Below are positions 1 to 8,181 of a stretch of 35,161 bases of DNA, in pieces. Positions within the stretch are counted from its first letter, which is position 1. Every line of letters begins with the position of its first letter. Below the pieces are notes generated by a model. That model was given only the letters and a program-made list of their open reading frames with translations, was not told where the DNA came from and did no database searches. Origin of the DNA: Dehalococcoidia bacterium. GTDB lineage: Bacteria > Chloroflexota > Dehalococcoidia > Lucifugimonadales > Lucifugimonadaceae. The stretch is from contig JAPYSM010000002.1 in assembly GCA_029936485.1 (NCBI GenBank), positions 1 through 35,161 on the forward strand, in the 5' to 3' direction. Made by a program: the position numbers and the translations under genes.

Positions 1-378
1 GTGCAGCCCAGTGCCGCCGCCGGCGGCCGACATCAAATAAAAGAGACCACTTTTTTCATAAATAAAGCCGTCTCGCCCGAAAGAGTATCGGGTTTCGCCG
101 ACAGATGGGCCGGATACGACTTCCAATCCGGACTCTTCCGTTACTTCCCGTCGCGCTGTCTCCTCTTTTGACTCGCCTTCCTCGGGCGTTCCTTTCGGCA
201 GTGCCCAAAGGTTTCCACTCTGCCTGTAACAGAGCATCACCTCAAACCCGGTTGTGATATCTCGGAGCACGCCGCCGCCTGCGGGAATCGCCTGTTTTGT
301 TTCGGATTTTCTGACGCATTTGAAGAAACTGGCTTGAGTCTCCCTGTTGTTCACCGGGATAACTGGTCTGGGAATCAT
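1..378 (-). CDS. Nudix hydrolase (C-terminus truncated by window edge)
   Basis: Reverse-strand translation from ATG at 378 gives MIPRPVIPVNNRETQASFFKCVRKSETKQAIPAGGGVLRDITTGFEVMLCYRQSGNLWALPKGTPEEGESKEETARREVTEESGLEVVSG...; it contains a full Nudix box GTPEEGESKEETARREVTEESGL (GX5EX7REUXEEXGU). Open to window edge, so absent from the ORF track. Confidence 0.9.
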   Translation of the reverse strand, partial: MIPRPVIPVNNRETQASFFKCVRKSETKQAIPAGGGVLRDITTGFEVMLCYRQSGNLWALPKGTPEEGESKEETARREVTEESGLEVVSGPSVGETRYSFGRDGFIYEKSGLFYLMSAAGGGTGLH

Positions 379-888
379 GAGTTGGGTCACCATTTAACCC
401 CGAAAAGCTCGGAATTGGATGCGGCGGTCAATACTCTGTGGGCAACCGGATGCGTTCGTAATGAACCTGCAAACCGTCCTTCACGATGCCCCTGGACCAT
501 AGACGCTCCGCTCGGCAAGCGCCGTTTTTGGCCGAGGCCGGGCACTGAGACTTCGTGCCATTTTTCACGTATGAAAAGGGGCTAAAATACGTTCGGTCGA
601 TTTTGTTAACTATAATTCCGGCCACGCTAATTATTGACGAGGACCGACTTACACAGTCACGGAACGAGCACGAAGACTCCGAAAATGACTTAGTAACTGT
701 GAACGGGCGGGTGTCTGTACGCGTCTAGAAATAAGGGCTTTACGAAATTCGTAACCAGCATTATTTTCTAACCACCCCGGAATCGCTCCTCGAACTAAAC
801 CAAGTAACTAATCAAAGAGGCAAAGTCCTCGTCGGCGGTCCTTTTCGTATCTCTCGAGTGAAGGTCGTCATATTTTTGAACCCCTGAA

Positions 889-2619
889 ATGGGGATGATG
901 GAGGAACCTTTGGGTAAAACCGATCTGGTAGTACGTTTTGCCGGCGAAGCCGGTGTCGTGACCTCGGCCGAATCGCTTGCAGCCACAGCGGCACAGGCCG
1001 GCTACCACGTTCAAACGTACGCCACATTTCCGTCGCAGATTTTGGGCGGTCCGGTCCACACGCAAGTCCACATATCGACCACTCCGACCTTAAGCGATGG
1101 TGACGATGTCGACGTTCTCGTAGCTTTTAGCGAAGACGGTTTCAACAATCACAAGGGCGATCTTGTCCCCGAGGGTGTGATCATCTATAACTCCGGCGAG
1201 TTCGATCCGCCGGGTGACTCCCACAGTTTTGGGCTCCCCTTTGATGAGATCGCCAAAGAGGTCGGCAACGCACGGGCCTCCAATATGGTGGTCCTAGGTG
1301 CTATAGCGCCCCTGGCCAACTTCCCGCTTGAGGCACTCAAGGCATACGTCACCAAGAGATTCACGCGTGGCCGTCCGGGTGACGAACAGATCGTAGAAGC
1401 CAACAGCAAAGCGCTCGATCGCGGAGCCGAGGCGGCCCGTAAAAGTGGGTTCTCACTCACCGAGTTGGAGCCTGCAGTCCGTCCCGACTACGAACAGATC
1501 ATGATCTCCGGAAACGCCGCCATCGCGGTCGGCGCCGTACAAGGCGGACTCGATTTCTACGCCGGCTACCCGATCTCGCCTGCCACGACGATTCTGGTCT
1601 GGATGGAGCAGAACCTGGTCGGCAAAGACCGGTTCGCATACCAGGTCAGTTCCGAGATAGAGGCCATAGGCGCGATCATCGGCGCCGGTTACAACGGCCG
1701 GAAAGCCATGACCGCCACCGCGGGACCGGGCATCGCGCTAATGAGCGAGGGGCTCGGATTCGCCTGGATGGCAGAAATCCCGGTTATCGTCGTCGACGTC
1801 CAGCGTGGCGGCCCTGCCACCGGACTTCCGACCAAAACCGAACAGTCTGACCTGTTTGCCTGCATGTACCCTGCGCATGGAGATGTCCGCATGCCGGTCA
1901 TTGCCCCGGGATCGGTAGAAGAGTGCTTCTATGCAGGAGCGCTCGCCATCAAGTGGGCGGAACGATACCAGGGCCCGGTAATATTGATGTCTGAGATGCA
2001 ACAAGCTGAACGCTCCCAGAACATTCCAAAACCGGATCTCTCAAAGGTCATAGCGACCTCCCGTGAGGTTTACACAGGCGACAATGGTTACCAGCGTTAT
2101 GAAGCGGACGAACTTGGCCCCATGCCACTTCCGGGCGGGCCCGGCGCTTACGTTGCAAACGCCAGCGAACACGACGGTATGGGTGACTCAACTCACCTCC
2201 CGATACGACACATCCGGGGTATGGAACGCCGATTCGGCAAATTGAAGTTGTTGAACGATGGCCCCTACGAAATCGAAAACCCGAACGCCGCGATCGCGGT
2301 CATGCCATGGGGTGGTTCCAAGGGAACGGTTCGTGAGGCGTATCTACAACTTCGGGACGAAGGCGTGGACATCGGCTGGATCTACACCATGACCCTCCAC
2401 CCGTTGCCGGAAGCTGTCAGCGATGAGATCGGCCGCAAGGAACTGGTCATCGTTCCGGAACTGAACTACCAGGGCCAGTGGAGCCGTCTGCTTCGGGCAG
2501 ACGGATTCCGGGCCACCTCAATAACCCAGTACACCGGTCTGCCGTTCAAGGTCCGAGACCTAGTCAAAGAGATCAAGCAGTCGATAGAGGCACACAAAGG
2601 CAGTAAGGTATTCGCATGA
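889..2619 (+). CDS. korA: 2-oxoacid:ferredoxin oxidoreductase, alpha subunit with N-terminal gamma-domain fusion
   Basis: VRFAGEAGVVTSAES...ILGGPVHTQVHIST (gamma-like domain) followed by GNAAIAVGAVQGGLDFYAGYPISPATTI (alpha). A TTG at 910 preceded by GGAGG is an alternative start. Confidence 0.9.
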   Translation: MGMMEEPLGKTDLVVRFAGEAGVVTSAESLAATAAQAGYHVQTYATFPSQILGGPVHTQVHISTTPTLSDGDDVDVLVAFSEDGFNNHKGDLVPEGVIIYNSGEFDPPGDSHSFGLPFDEIAKEVGNARASNMVVLGAIAPLANFPLEALKAYVTKRFTRGRPGDEQIVEANSKALDRGAEAARKSGFSLTELEPAVRPDYEQIMISGNAAIAVGAVQGGLDFYAGYPISPATTILVWMEQNLVGKDRFAYQVSSEIEAIGAIIGAGYNGRKAMTATAGPGIALMSEGLGFAWMAEIPVIVVDVQRGGPATGLPTKTEQSDLFACMYPAHGDVRMPVIAPGSVEECFYAGALAIKWAERYQGPVILMSEMQQAERSQNIPKPDLSKVIATSREVYTGDNGYQRYEADELGPMPLPGGPGAYVANASEHDGMGDSTHLPIRHIRGMERRFGKLKLLNDGPYEIENPNAAIAVMPWGGSKGTVREAYLQLRDEGVDIGWIYTMTLHPLPEAVSDEIGRKELVIVPELNYQGQWSRLLRADGFRATSITQYTGLPFKVRDLVKEIKQSIEAHKGSKVFA

Positions 2620-3479
2620 GTGATCGAAATCCTGAATACGACTTCAAGTGGTGCCCGGGTTGTGGCGACTTCGGTGTGCGGCGCGCGCTTGAATGGGCTA
2701 TGGAGGCGTACTCCGAGAAGACCGAAATGCCGATGTCCAACAGCGTTATAGTCGCGGGAATCGGGTGCTCGGGGAACCTTGTCCACCTCACCGAGGGTGA
2801 GCAGCCCTTCGGTGTACACGGAATCCACGGGAGAACCCTGCCCGTGGCTTTCGGCGTCAAGCAGGCCCGCCCGGAGATCAACACCATCGTTGTGGCCGGC
2901 GACGGCGATTTCCTGAGCATCGGTGCCGAGCACATCGGCCCAGCGGCACAGCGTAACGTAGACGTGACCTGTGTCATCATGGACAACGGCGTGTACGGCC
3001 TCACCAAGGGCCAAGCGTCGCCTACAACGATATTCGGTACGACGACCAGCTCCACACCGTTCGGCAAGCTTGAAGCGGTCATGAAGCCCTTTGAGCAGTA
3101 CCTCGCGCACGGCGTGTCCTTCATTGGATCCCACTATTCGAGCCGGCCGCGTGACCTCGCCAAACTCATCGGAGAGGCGATGGACCACAAAGGCTTCTCG
3201 ATCGTTCACGTGCAATCGCCTTGCACGACGTACAACGACACGTTTGCCCTGCTCAAGGGCAACAAGAAGTTGGGGATCGCACCTCAGGTTTACGCCGTCC
3301 CAGAAGACCATGACCCGACGGACAAGAGAGCGGCCGAGGATATGGCCCGGGCGCCAGGAGTGCCACTCGGCGTCATCTACAAGGAAGAGCGACCTACGCT
3401 TGAAGACCTTCAAGAAGATGTACGTAAAAGGGCACGCTCCCGTACACCCGCGGAGATGGTGGACACTTACACAATCTAG
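2616..3479 (+). CDS. korB: 2-oxoacid:ferredoxin oxidoreductase, beta subunit (TPP-binding)
   Basis: FKWCPGCGDFGVRRALE, GIHGRTLPVAFGVK, GDGDFLSIG TPP motif; 4-nt overlap with korA. Confidence 0.93.
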   Translation: MSDRNPEYDFKWCPGCGDFGVRRALEWAMEAYSEKTEMPMSNSVIVAGIGCSGNLVHLTEGEQPFGVHGIHGRTLPVAFGVKQARPEINTIVVAGDGDFLSIGAEHIGPAAQRNVDVTCVIMDNGVYGLTKGQASPTTIFGTTTSSTPFGKLEAVMKPFEQYLAHGVSFIGSHYSSRPRDLAKLIGEAMDHKGFSIVHVQSPCTTYNDTFALLKGNKKLGIAPQVYAVPEDHDPTDKRAAEDMARAPGVPLGVIYKEERPTLEDLQEDVRKRARSRTPAEMVDTYTI

Positions 3480-3528
3480 GTGGGCAACCCCTGATCAGGG
3501 ACGAGTCACTGCGTCAGCAAGACAAATA

Positions 3529-3562
3529 AAAAGGGGCGGTCTCCATGACCGCCTCTTTTTAA
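3529..3562 (+). terminator. Rho-independent terminator after korB
   Basis: AAAAAGGGGCGGTC-TCCAT-GACCGCCTCTTTTT: GC-rich stem followed by T run. Confidence 0.85.
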
Positions 3563-3600
3563 ATTCTTATCAATTACTGTGAGTTCGCTCAGTCAGATCC

Positions 3601-3903
3601 TTACTTCAAGTACTCGCCAAGCATGTCTCGCAGCGCCACCCGCCCACGATGCAATCGCGCCTTCAGCGCCGAGATTGAGATATCAAGAATCTTGGACGCT
3701 TCGGTGCTTGACATGCCCTGTACATCTAGGAGAACGACGGCAGCGCGAAGATCCTCATGGATCAGTGCGATCTTTGATGTGGTCTCCCGGCTCAGCTCTG
3801 AGTTCAATACGGCTTTATATGGGGTTTTGGCCCAGTTAGAGAGGTTGTGCTCCTGGCAGAAGTCCTCTGAAACGAGCGACCCTGAAAGGTACGAATCCCC
3901 TGG
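3601..3903 (-). pseudogene. ECF sigma-factor region-4 remnant (no region 2; no ATG/GTG start; only a TTG at 3807)
   Basis: Frame read upstream of the listed ORF: GDSYLSGSLVSEDFCQEHNLSNWAKTPYKAVLNSELSRETTSKIALIHEDLRAAVVLLDVQGMSSTEASKILDISISALKARLHRGRVALRDMLGEYLK, typical sigma-70 region 4 HTH; region 2 is absent because plsY ends directly upstream. Confidence 0.65.
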
Positions 3904-4593
3904 TCAGGCGGGAGCAGAAGGCCCCGGTGTCCGGGGGATTGTCGCGTCCGTGTGCTCGCCGTCTAAAACCTCGTCAAGGACTTCGATCCGCACCGCGCCG
4001 GGCATCCGGCGATGGTATGCATAGCTGTGCAAAAGGATTGATGCTGCGATGAATGTCATACCTGCCACCGTCGCGACGCTCATCCCTGTGTCGGTTACCG
4101 CCGCGAGGATATTCAGGGTTCCGAAACCTATGATGCCCCCCCACGCGGAAGGGTGGGCGACACGGTGCTTGATGGCCAGTGCAATGATGATTCCAACCAA
4201 GATCGGCACAAGCGTGCCTGCAGGCGAGATGGCGATCATCACACCAACCGCTGTTATGACACCATCGCCGCCGCGGAAGCGCGTTAGAGGTGAATTCCAG
4301 TGACCCATAATTGCGGCGACCGCCGGTAGCAGGAGCCAGCTACCTTCAAGTCCGGCCCAGACGGCGATCATGATCGCCAGAGCGCCCTTGCCCGCGTCCA
4401 CGAGCCCTACGATCAGGGCTGGGGCGGGTCCAACTTCTCGGAACACGTTCGTGGCGCCGGCCTGACGCGTCCCAACGGCGAAAATCCGGACACCGCGTGA
4501 CCTGGACACCATCCACGCGATCGGGATAGAGCCTAGGAAGAAAGCGACACTGGCCGTCAGGACCAGATCAGCAAGTGTGAGGCCATCGTTCAT
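3904..4593 (-). CDS. plsY: Glycerol-3-phosphate acyltransferase PlsY-like
   Basis: GSIPIAWMVSRSRGV, AGATNVFREVG, DAGKGALA, GHWNSPLTRFRGGDGV; multipass membrane protein. Confidence 0.8.
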   Translation of the reverse strand: MNDGLTLADLVLTASVAFFLGSIPIAWMVSRSRGVRIFAVGTRQAGATNVFREVGPAPALIVGLVDAGKGALAIMIAVWAGLEGSWLLLPAVAAIMGHWNSPLTRFRGGDGVITAVGVMIAISPAGTLVPILVGIIIALAIKHRVAHPSAWGGIIGFGTLNILAAVTDTGMSVATVAGMTFIAASILLHSYAYHRRMPGAVRIEVLDEVLDGEHTDATIPRTPGPSAPA

Positions 4594-4678
4594 GAGATTC
4601 GGAGTATATATAGCGCTGATCGGTCCGTCACGGATATCCAGTTGCTACCGGTGTGCAATATCCGTAACGCCTTAATCA

Positions 4679-5224
4679 TCAAGCGTCGGTTACCACTTGG
4701 TACGGAGCGGCGCCGGTGCCGCCCTCAATCTCGTCACGCTCGGCCTGGGTGAGGAATTTTGACGGGCACTTGATCACCAGATGCTCCGTCACAAACACGC
4801 CCTCTTCTGAGTACCGGCCTTCGAGGTCGATCACCGAGTGCGGATTGAAGAACACCTGTCCGATCTCGCCCGAGTAATCAACGCCAAGGATGTCGCCGGC
4901 ATCGTCACGGATCTCAAAACGAGCGTCCAGGCCGTTTGGCTGCCTGACGAAAGACTCCTCGACCAGTTTTCCGGAGAGGCGTACGAACTTGTCCGGCTCC
5001 GTCGGTCCGCTGGCCTCGATCTCGGAGACAGACAGGTAGTAAACGGTGGCGTTATCGAATGTGGTGAATATGAAGTATCCAAGCGCTCCAACAAATAGGA
5101 CCAGCGCCACCGCCACCTTCATACGAGGCGTGAACAGCGTCGTTGCCGTCGCTGATGGGTTCGTTGACTCCGGTTTCAGATCGTTCGACTGTTCGTCCGA
5201 GATCGGGTCGTTGTACTTGTTCAT
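4679..5224 (-). CDS. ccmE: Cytochrome c-type biogenesis protein CcmE (cysteine-type heme chaperone)
   Basis: N-terminal TM, OB-fold VRLSGKLVEES...FEIRDDAGDILGVDYSGEIGQVFFNPHSVIDLEGRYSEEGVFVTEHLVIKCPSKF; within a ccm operon. Confidence 0.9.
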   Translation of the reverse strand: MNKYNDPISDEQSNDLKPESTNPSATATTLFTPRMKVAVALVLFVGALGYFIFTTFDNATVYYLSVSEIEASGPTEPDKFVRLSGKLVEESFVRQPNGLDARFEIRDDAGDILGVDYSGEIGQVFFNPHSVIDLEGRYSEEGVFVTEHLVIKCPSKFLTQAERDEIEGGTGAAPYQVVTDA

Positions 5225-5236
5225 CAGTTGTTCACT

Positions 5237-5803
5237 CTAACCGGCCAGACCGGCTTCGTGTTCCGGACCGAGGATCTGGCCCTTAAGAGCGTTGATCTCC
5301 CTTGAGAGATCATTTTGCTTACGGGATACGATAAATATGTAGGCGAAGAACCCGGCCCACGTCACTAGATAGATGGCGAACAAGAACCCCAGGTTCCGTT
5401 CCAGGTCACCCTGCTCCCGGTCCACCACAGCGGTTGTGATGCCGTCCTTCACCGTGACAGTGACGGGAGCGAACCGCTCCCTCTGGTCGGTGATACGCAG
5501 CAGTGATTCGGCCGGGTCTTCTCCGAGTACTGATACCAAGCGGTCTCCGGATGCGTTCTCCAACCCAAATGTGGTGGAGTCGTCTACCGATACCTCGACA
5601 AGCTCACCATCCTTCGTCGAGAGGATAAACCCGACCAGCTTTGTGTTCTGGTCCACCTGAATGACGGTAATCACACCGCTCGTGTTGCCATCAGGCGGCG
5701 CGCTTGACGATGCAGCTGACTGCGCCATTGCGATCCCAGGGATTGCCAGAGGAATGGAGAATCCTGTGAGCACTATAAGAAGGGTGACGATGATTTTGCG
5801 CAT
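5237..5803 (-). CDS. CcmD-like protein with N-terminal signal peptide and extracytoplasmic domain
   Basis: Signal peptide MRKIIVTLLIVLTGFSIPLAIPGIAMA, about 110-aa soluble domain, then RNLGFLFAIYLVTWAGFFAYIFIVSRKQNDLSREINALK resembling CcmD; lies between ccmC and ccmE. Confidence 0.65.
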   Translation of the reverse strand: MRKIIVTLLIVLTGFSIPLAIPGIAMAQSAASSSAPPDGNTSGVITVIQVDQNTKLVGFILSTKDGELVEVSVDDSTTFGLENASGDRLVSVLGEDPAESLLRITDQRERFAPVTVTVKDGITTAVVDREQGDLERNLGFLFAIYLVTWAGFFAYIFIVSRKQNDLSREINALKGQILGPEHEAGLAG

Positions 5804-5809
5804 AGCTAT

Positions 5810-6562
5810 TTAAGCGCCTCCGGCCGGGGCGCTGCTGATTGGTTCCGCGTTGTCCATGGATGAAGAGGGTGTTCGAGACGGCTGAAGCGATATGGCTCGA
5901 CGGAGTGCCATCACTTCGTCTTCCTGCTTTCGCAATCGGTATCGTTCGCTGGCGACGTATACGAACAGCACGGAGAAGGTCAGTGTGGCGACCATCCACG
6001 TCAGGCCTATCGGGCCATCAATGCTGCTGTCTGATCCGACTACTGCCGAAGGGTGAGCGCGCTCCCAGAGCTGTGCCCCGTAATAGATGATGGGTGTGTC
6101 GATCGCACCCATCAATCCGATGATCGCAGCCAGCCGCCGGCGCTGTTCGCCCGGCGGGAAGTAGGCCCGAAACATCAGGTACGCGACGTAGATGAAGAAC
6201 AGAATCAGCGTAGTGGTTAGCTTCGGTTCGCCAGTCCACCAGACTCCCCATACGGGCTTCGCCCACACCATGCCCGTGATGAGCATCAACGCCGCGAAGA
6301 TCACGCCAGTCTCTGCGCCCGCTACTGCGAGCCGGTCCCACTTCTCGTCGCGTGTCTTCAGATAGGCGACGCTGGCGACCGCGACCAGGACGATTGCGAC
6401 CATAGCGATCCATGCCACCGGGACGTGGAAGTAAAGGGATCTCTGGATATTGCCCTGGTTTATCTCGGTCGGGACCCAAAGAAAAATCATCCAGAGGGTC
6501 AGGGCCATAAGGGCTGCGGTAACACCGAGCCAGATCAAACGTATTTTAGGAAGGGCCGTCAT
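5810..6562 (-). CDS. ccmC: Heme transporter CcmC
   Basis: SLYFHVPVAWIAM, MVWAKPVWGVWWTGEPKLTTTLILFFIYVAYL; position between ccmB and ccmD/E. Confidence 0.9.
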   Translation of the reverse strand: MTALPKIRLIWLGVTAALMALTLWMIFLWVPTEINQGNIQRSLYFHVPVAWIAMVAIVLVAVASVAYLKTRDEKWDRLAVAGAETGVIFAALMLITGMVWAKPVWGVWWTGEPKLTTTLILFFIYVAYLMFRAYFPPGEQRRRLAAIIGLMGAIDTPIIYYGAQLWERAHPSAVVGSDSSIDGPIGLTWMVATLTFSVLFVYVASERYRLRKQEDEVMALRRAISLQPSRTPSSSMDNAEPISSAPAGGA

Positions 6563-6594
6563 CGCTCGTTTTTACTTCGCCCGTGCATCAAATA

Positions 6595-6610
6595 AGACTG
6601 TGTGCAGTCT
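6595..6610 (-). other. Small hairpin in ccmC 5' region
   Basis: AGACTG-TGTG-CAGTCT perfect 6-bp stem. Confidence 0.4.
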
Positions 6611-6635
6611 ATCACGAGCGCGCCTTGACTCCATC

Positions 6636-6663
6636 GTAATACGGTGGAATCTCAACTGGTCAA
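6636..6663 (-). promoter_or_regulatory. Candidate sigma-70-type promoter upstream of ccmC
   Basis: Minus strand TTGACC-16 nt-TATTAC in the 165-nt gap between ccmB and ccmC. Confidence 0.5.
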
Positions 6664-6727
6664 CGCCAACAAACCGCATCGACACCTAACCAACCACAAG
6701 GAAATTCAAATAGCCGCCCGGCAAGGC

Positions 6728-7402
6728 CTACTCCTCCAGTACGTACTGGAAAAGCACTGCGGATGCGATAACGAAGATCACATCGAACATGATCGCCAGT
6801 TGCAACCAGTCGCTGAAATCAGCCCAGCTGCCACCGTTCACGACCACGGAGGTCGACTCCACAGCCGCCATGATTAGCGGGACCGATGTCGGAAGGAACA
6901 GCAGGGGCAGCATGATCTCCCGCGATCGCACCCTGACCGACACCGCAGCGAACGCCGTCCCAACAGCAGAGAAACCGATGCTCGCAAGCAACGCGATCAC
7001 GATCGTCTCGATCTGCAACACGCTGATGTTGAACAGGGCTTCGAACACCGGGAATATCACTATCTCAGCGATGATGACGAAGATGAAATTGCCGAGCACC
7101 TTGCCGAAGAAGATCAGTTCACGGCTTACCGGGGTCAGCATCAGGCCGTCCAGCGTGCTGCCCTCCGCTTCCATGGCGAACGACCGGTTGAGGCCGAGCA
7201 CCCCGGCAAATGCCACCGCCGCCCAGAGGACCCCCGGGCCGACGTCACGGGATCGAGACGGCGTGAGCTCGATGGCAAACGTGAAGATGGTGATCACGAG
7301 CAGCGCAAACACGACGATGGCGAGCACGATGTCCCGCGACCGCAGTTCCAGCAGCAGGTCCTTTCGAGCCAGCGTCCACACCGTTCCCAGCGATGCCAGC
7401 AT
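6728..7402 (-). CDS. ccmB: Heme exporter CcmB
   Basis: WTLARKDLLLELRSRD..., NRSFAMEAEGSTLDGLMLTPVSRELIFFGKVLGNF; 1-nt overlap with ccmA. Confidence 0.92.
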   Translation of the reverse strand: MLASLGTVWTLARKDLLLELRSRDIVLAIVVFALLVITIFTFAIELTPSRSRDVGPGVLWAAVAFAGVLGLNRSFAMEAEGSTLDGLMLTPVSRELIFFGKVLGNFIFVIIAEIVIFPVFEALFNISVLQIETIVIALLASIGFSAVGTAFAAVSVRVRSREIMLPLLFLPTSVPLIMAAVESTSVVVNGGSWADFSDWLQLAIMFDVIFVIASAVLFQYVLEE

Positions 7403-8181
7403 CAGGTGCCACCCGGTCCGATTAACGAAGGATCGCCGTACAGGTCCGTAACGTCGCTCGACGTCACCTGTGAAGACGGTCTATCCAGAGCAACACCGCC
7501 ACCCGAGAGCACGAACACGCGGTCAGACCCGGCGATTCCTCGCTCTATCGAGTGGGTGGTCATCACGACCGCGTGACCGGCGCCGTGATGCTCGGCGATC
7601 ACACCGTCCAAGATCAGGCGCGCCGGCTCATCCAGCCCGGTCTCAGCCTCATCGAGCAGCAAAATCCTCGGCCTGTGCATGAGCGCCCGGGCAAGCGCCG
7701 CCCGCTTCTGAAACCCGTGCGACAACTCCCGAACACGCTGATTCAGCCTTCGCGCCAGCCCCATACGGGCCGCCATCTCGTCGACGCGTTCGGTCAGCCC
7801 CGGAACCCTGAACATCTTGCCGAAGAATGTGAGGTTCTCCTTCACCGTCAGGTCGCCGTAAAGCATCGGCGAGTGAAGGACGGCCCCGATTGACAAACGG
7901 GCGACCTCCGCCTGCTTTGGCAGATCGCTGCCATAGATCGAAATATTGCCGTGATCTGGCCGGGTCAGGGTCGCCAGTACGCGCAGGAGGGTGGACTTAC
8001 CGACCCCGTTTGCGCCGAATATCGCCACCACTTCGCCATCCCGGACGGTCATGTCCAGGCCACGCAGGACGGCCGCATTACCGAACGACTTTTCCAGCCG
8101 GCTCGCTTCGATAGCGATCACGCCGGACGGGTGCGCTCCAGGGTCAAGGATTTCCGGAGCGTCATGTGTGGGAGAGATCAT
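7402..8181 (-). CDS. ccmA: Heme exporter ATP-binding protein CcmA
   Basis: Walker A GANGVGKST, signature LSHGFQKRAALARALMHRP, Walker B ILLLDEAETGLD. Confidence 0.9.
   Translation of the reverse strand: MISPTHDAPEILDPGAHPSGVIAIEASRLEKSFGNAAVLRGLDMTVRDGEVVAIFGANGVGKSTLLRVLATLTRPDHGNISIYGSDLPKQAEVARLSIGAVLHSPMLYGDLTVKENLTFFGKMFRVPGLTERVDEMAARMGLARRLNQRVRELSHGFQKRAALARALMHRPRILLLDEAETGLDEPARLILDGVIAEHHGAGHAVVMTTHSIERGIAGSDRVFVLSGGGVALDRPSSQVTSSDVTDLYGDPSLIGPGGT

Noticed and set aside
334-625. Short ORFs 334-585 (+) and 428-625 (-)
   Set aside because: No domain-like sequence; one overlaps the Nudix gene start and both lie in a divergent intergenic region.
2466-3413. 315-aa minus-strand ORF opposite korA/korB
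   Set aside because: Antisense to two clearly coding genes with strong motifs; composition-driven open frame, no recognisable domain.
3901-3909. plsY TGA as a second selenocysteine codon
   Set aside because: No Cys motif context and no stable hairpin seen at the right distance; downstream sequence is an unrelated sigma-like fragment.
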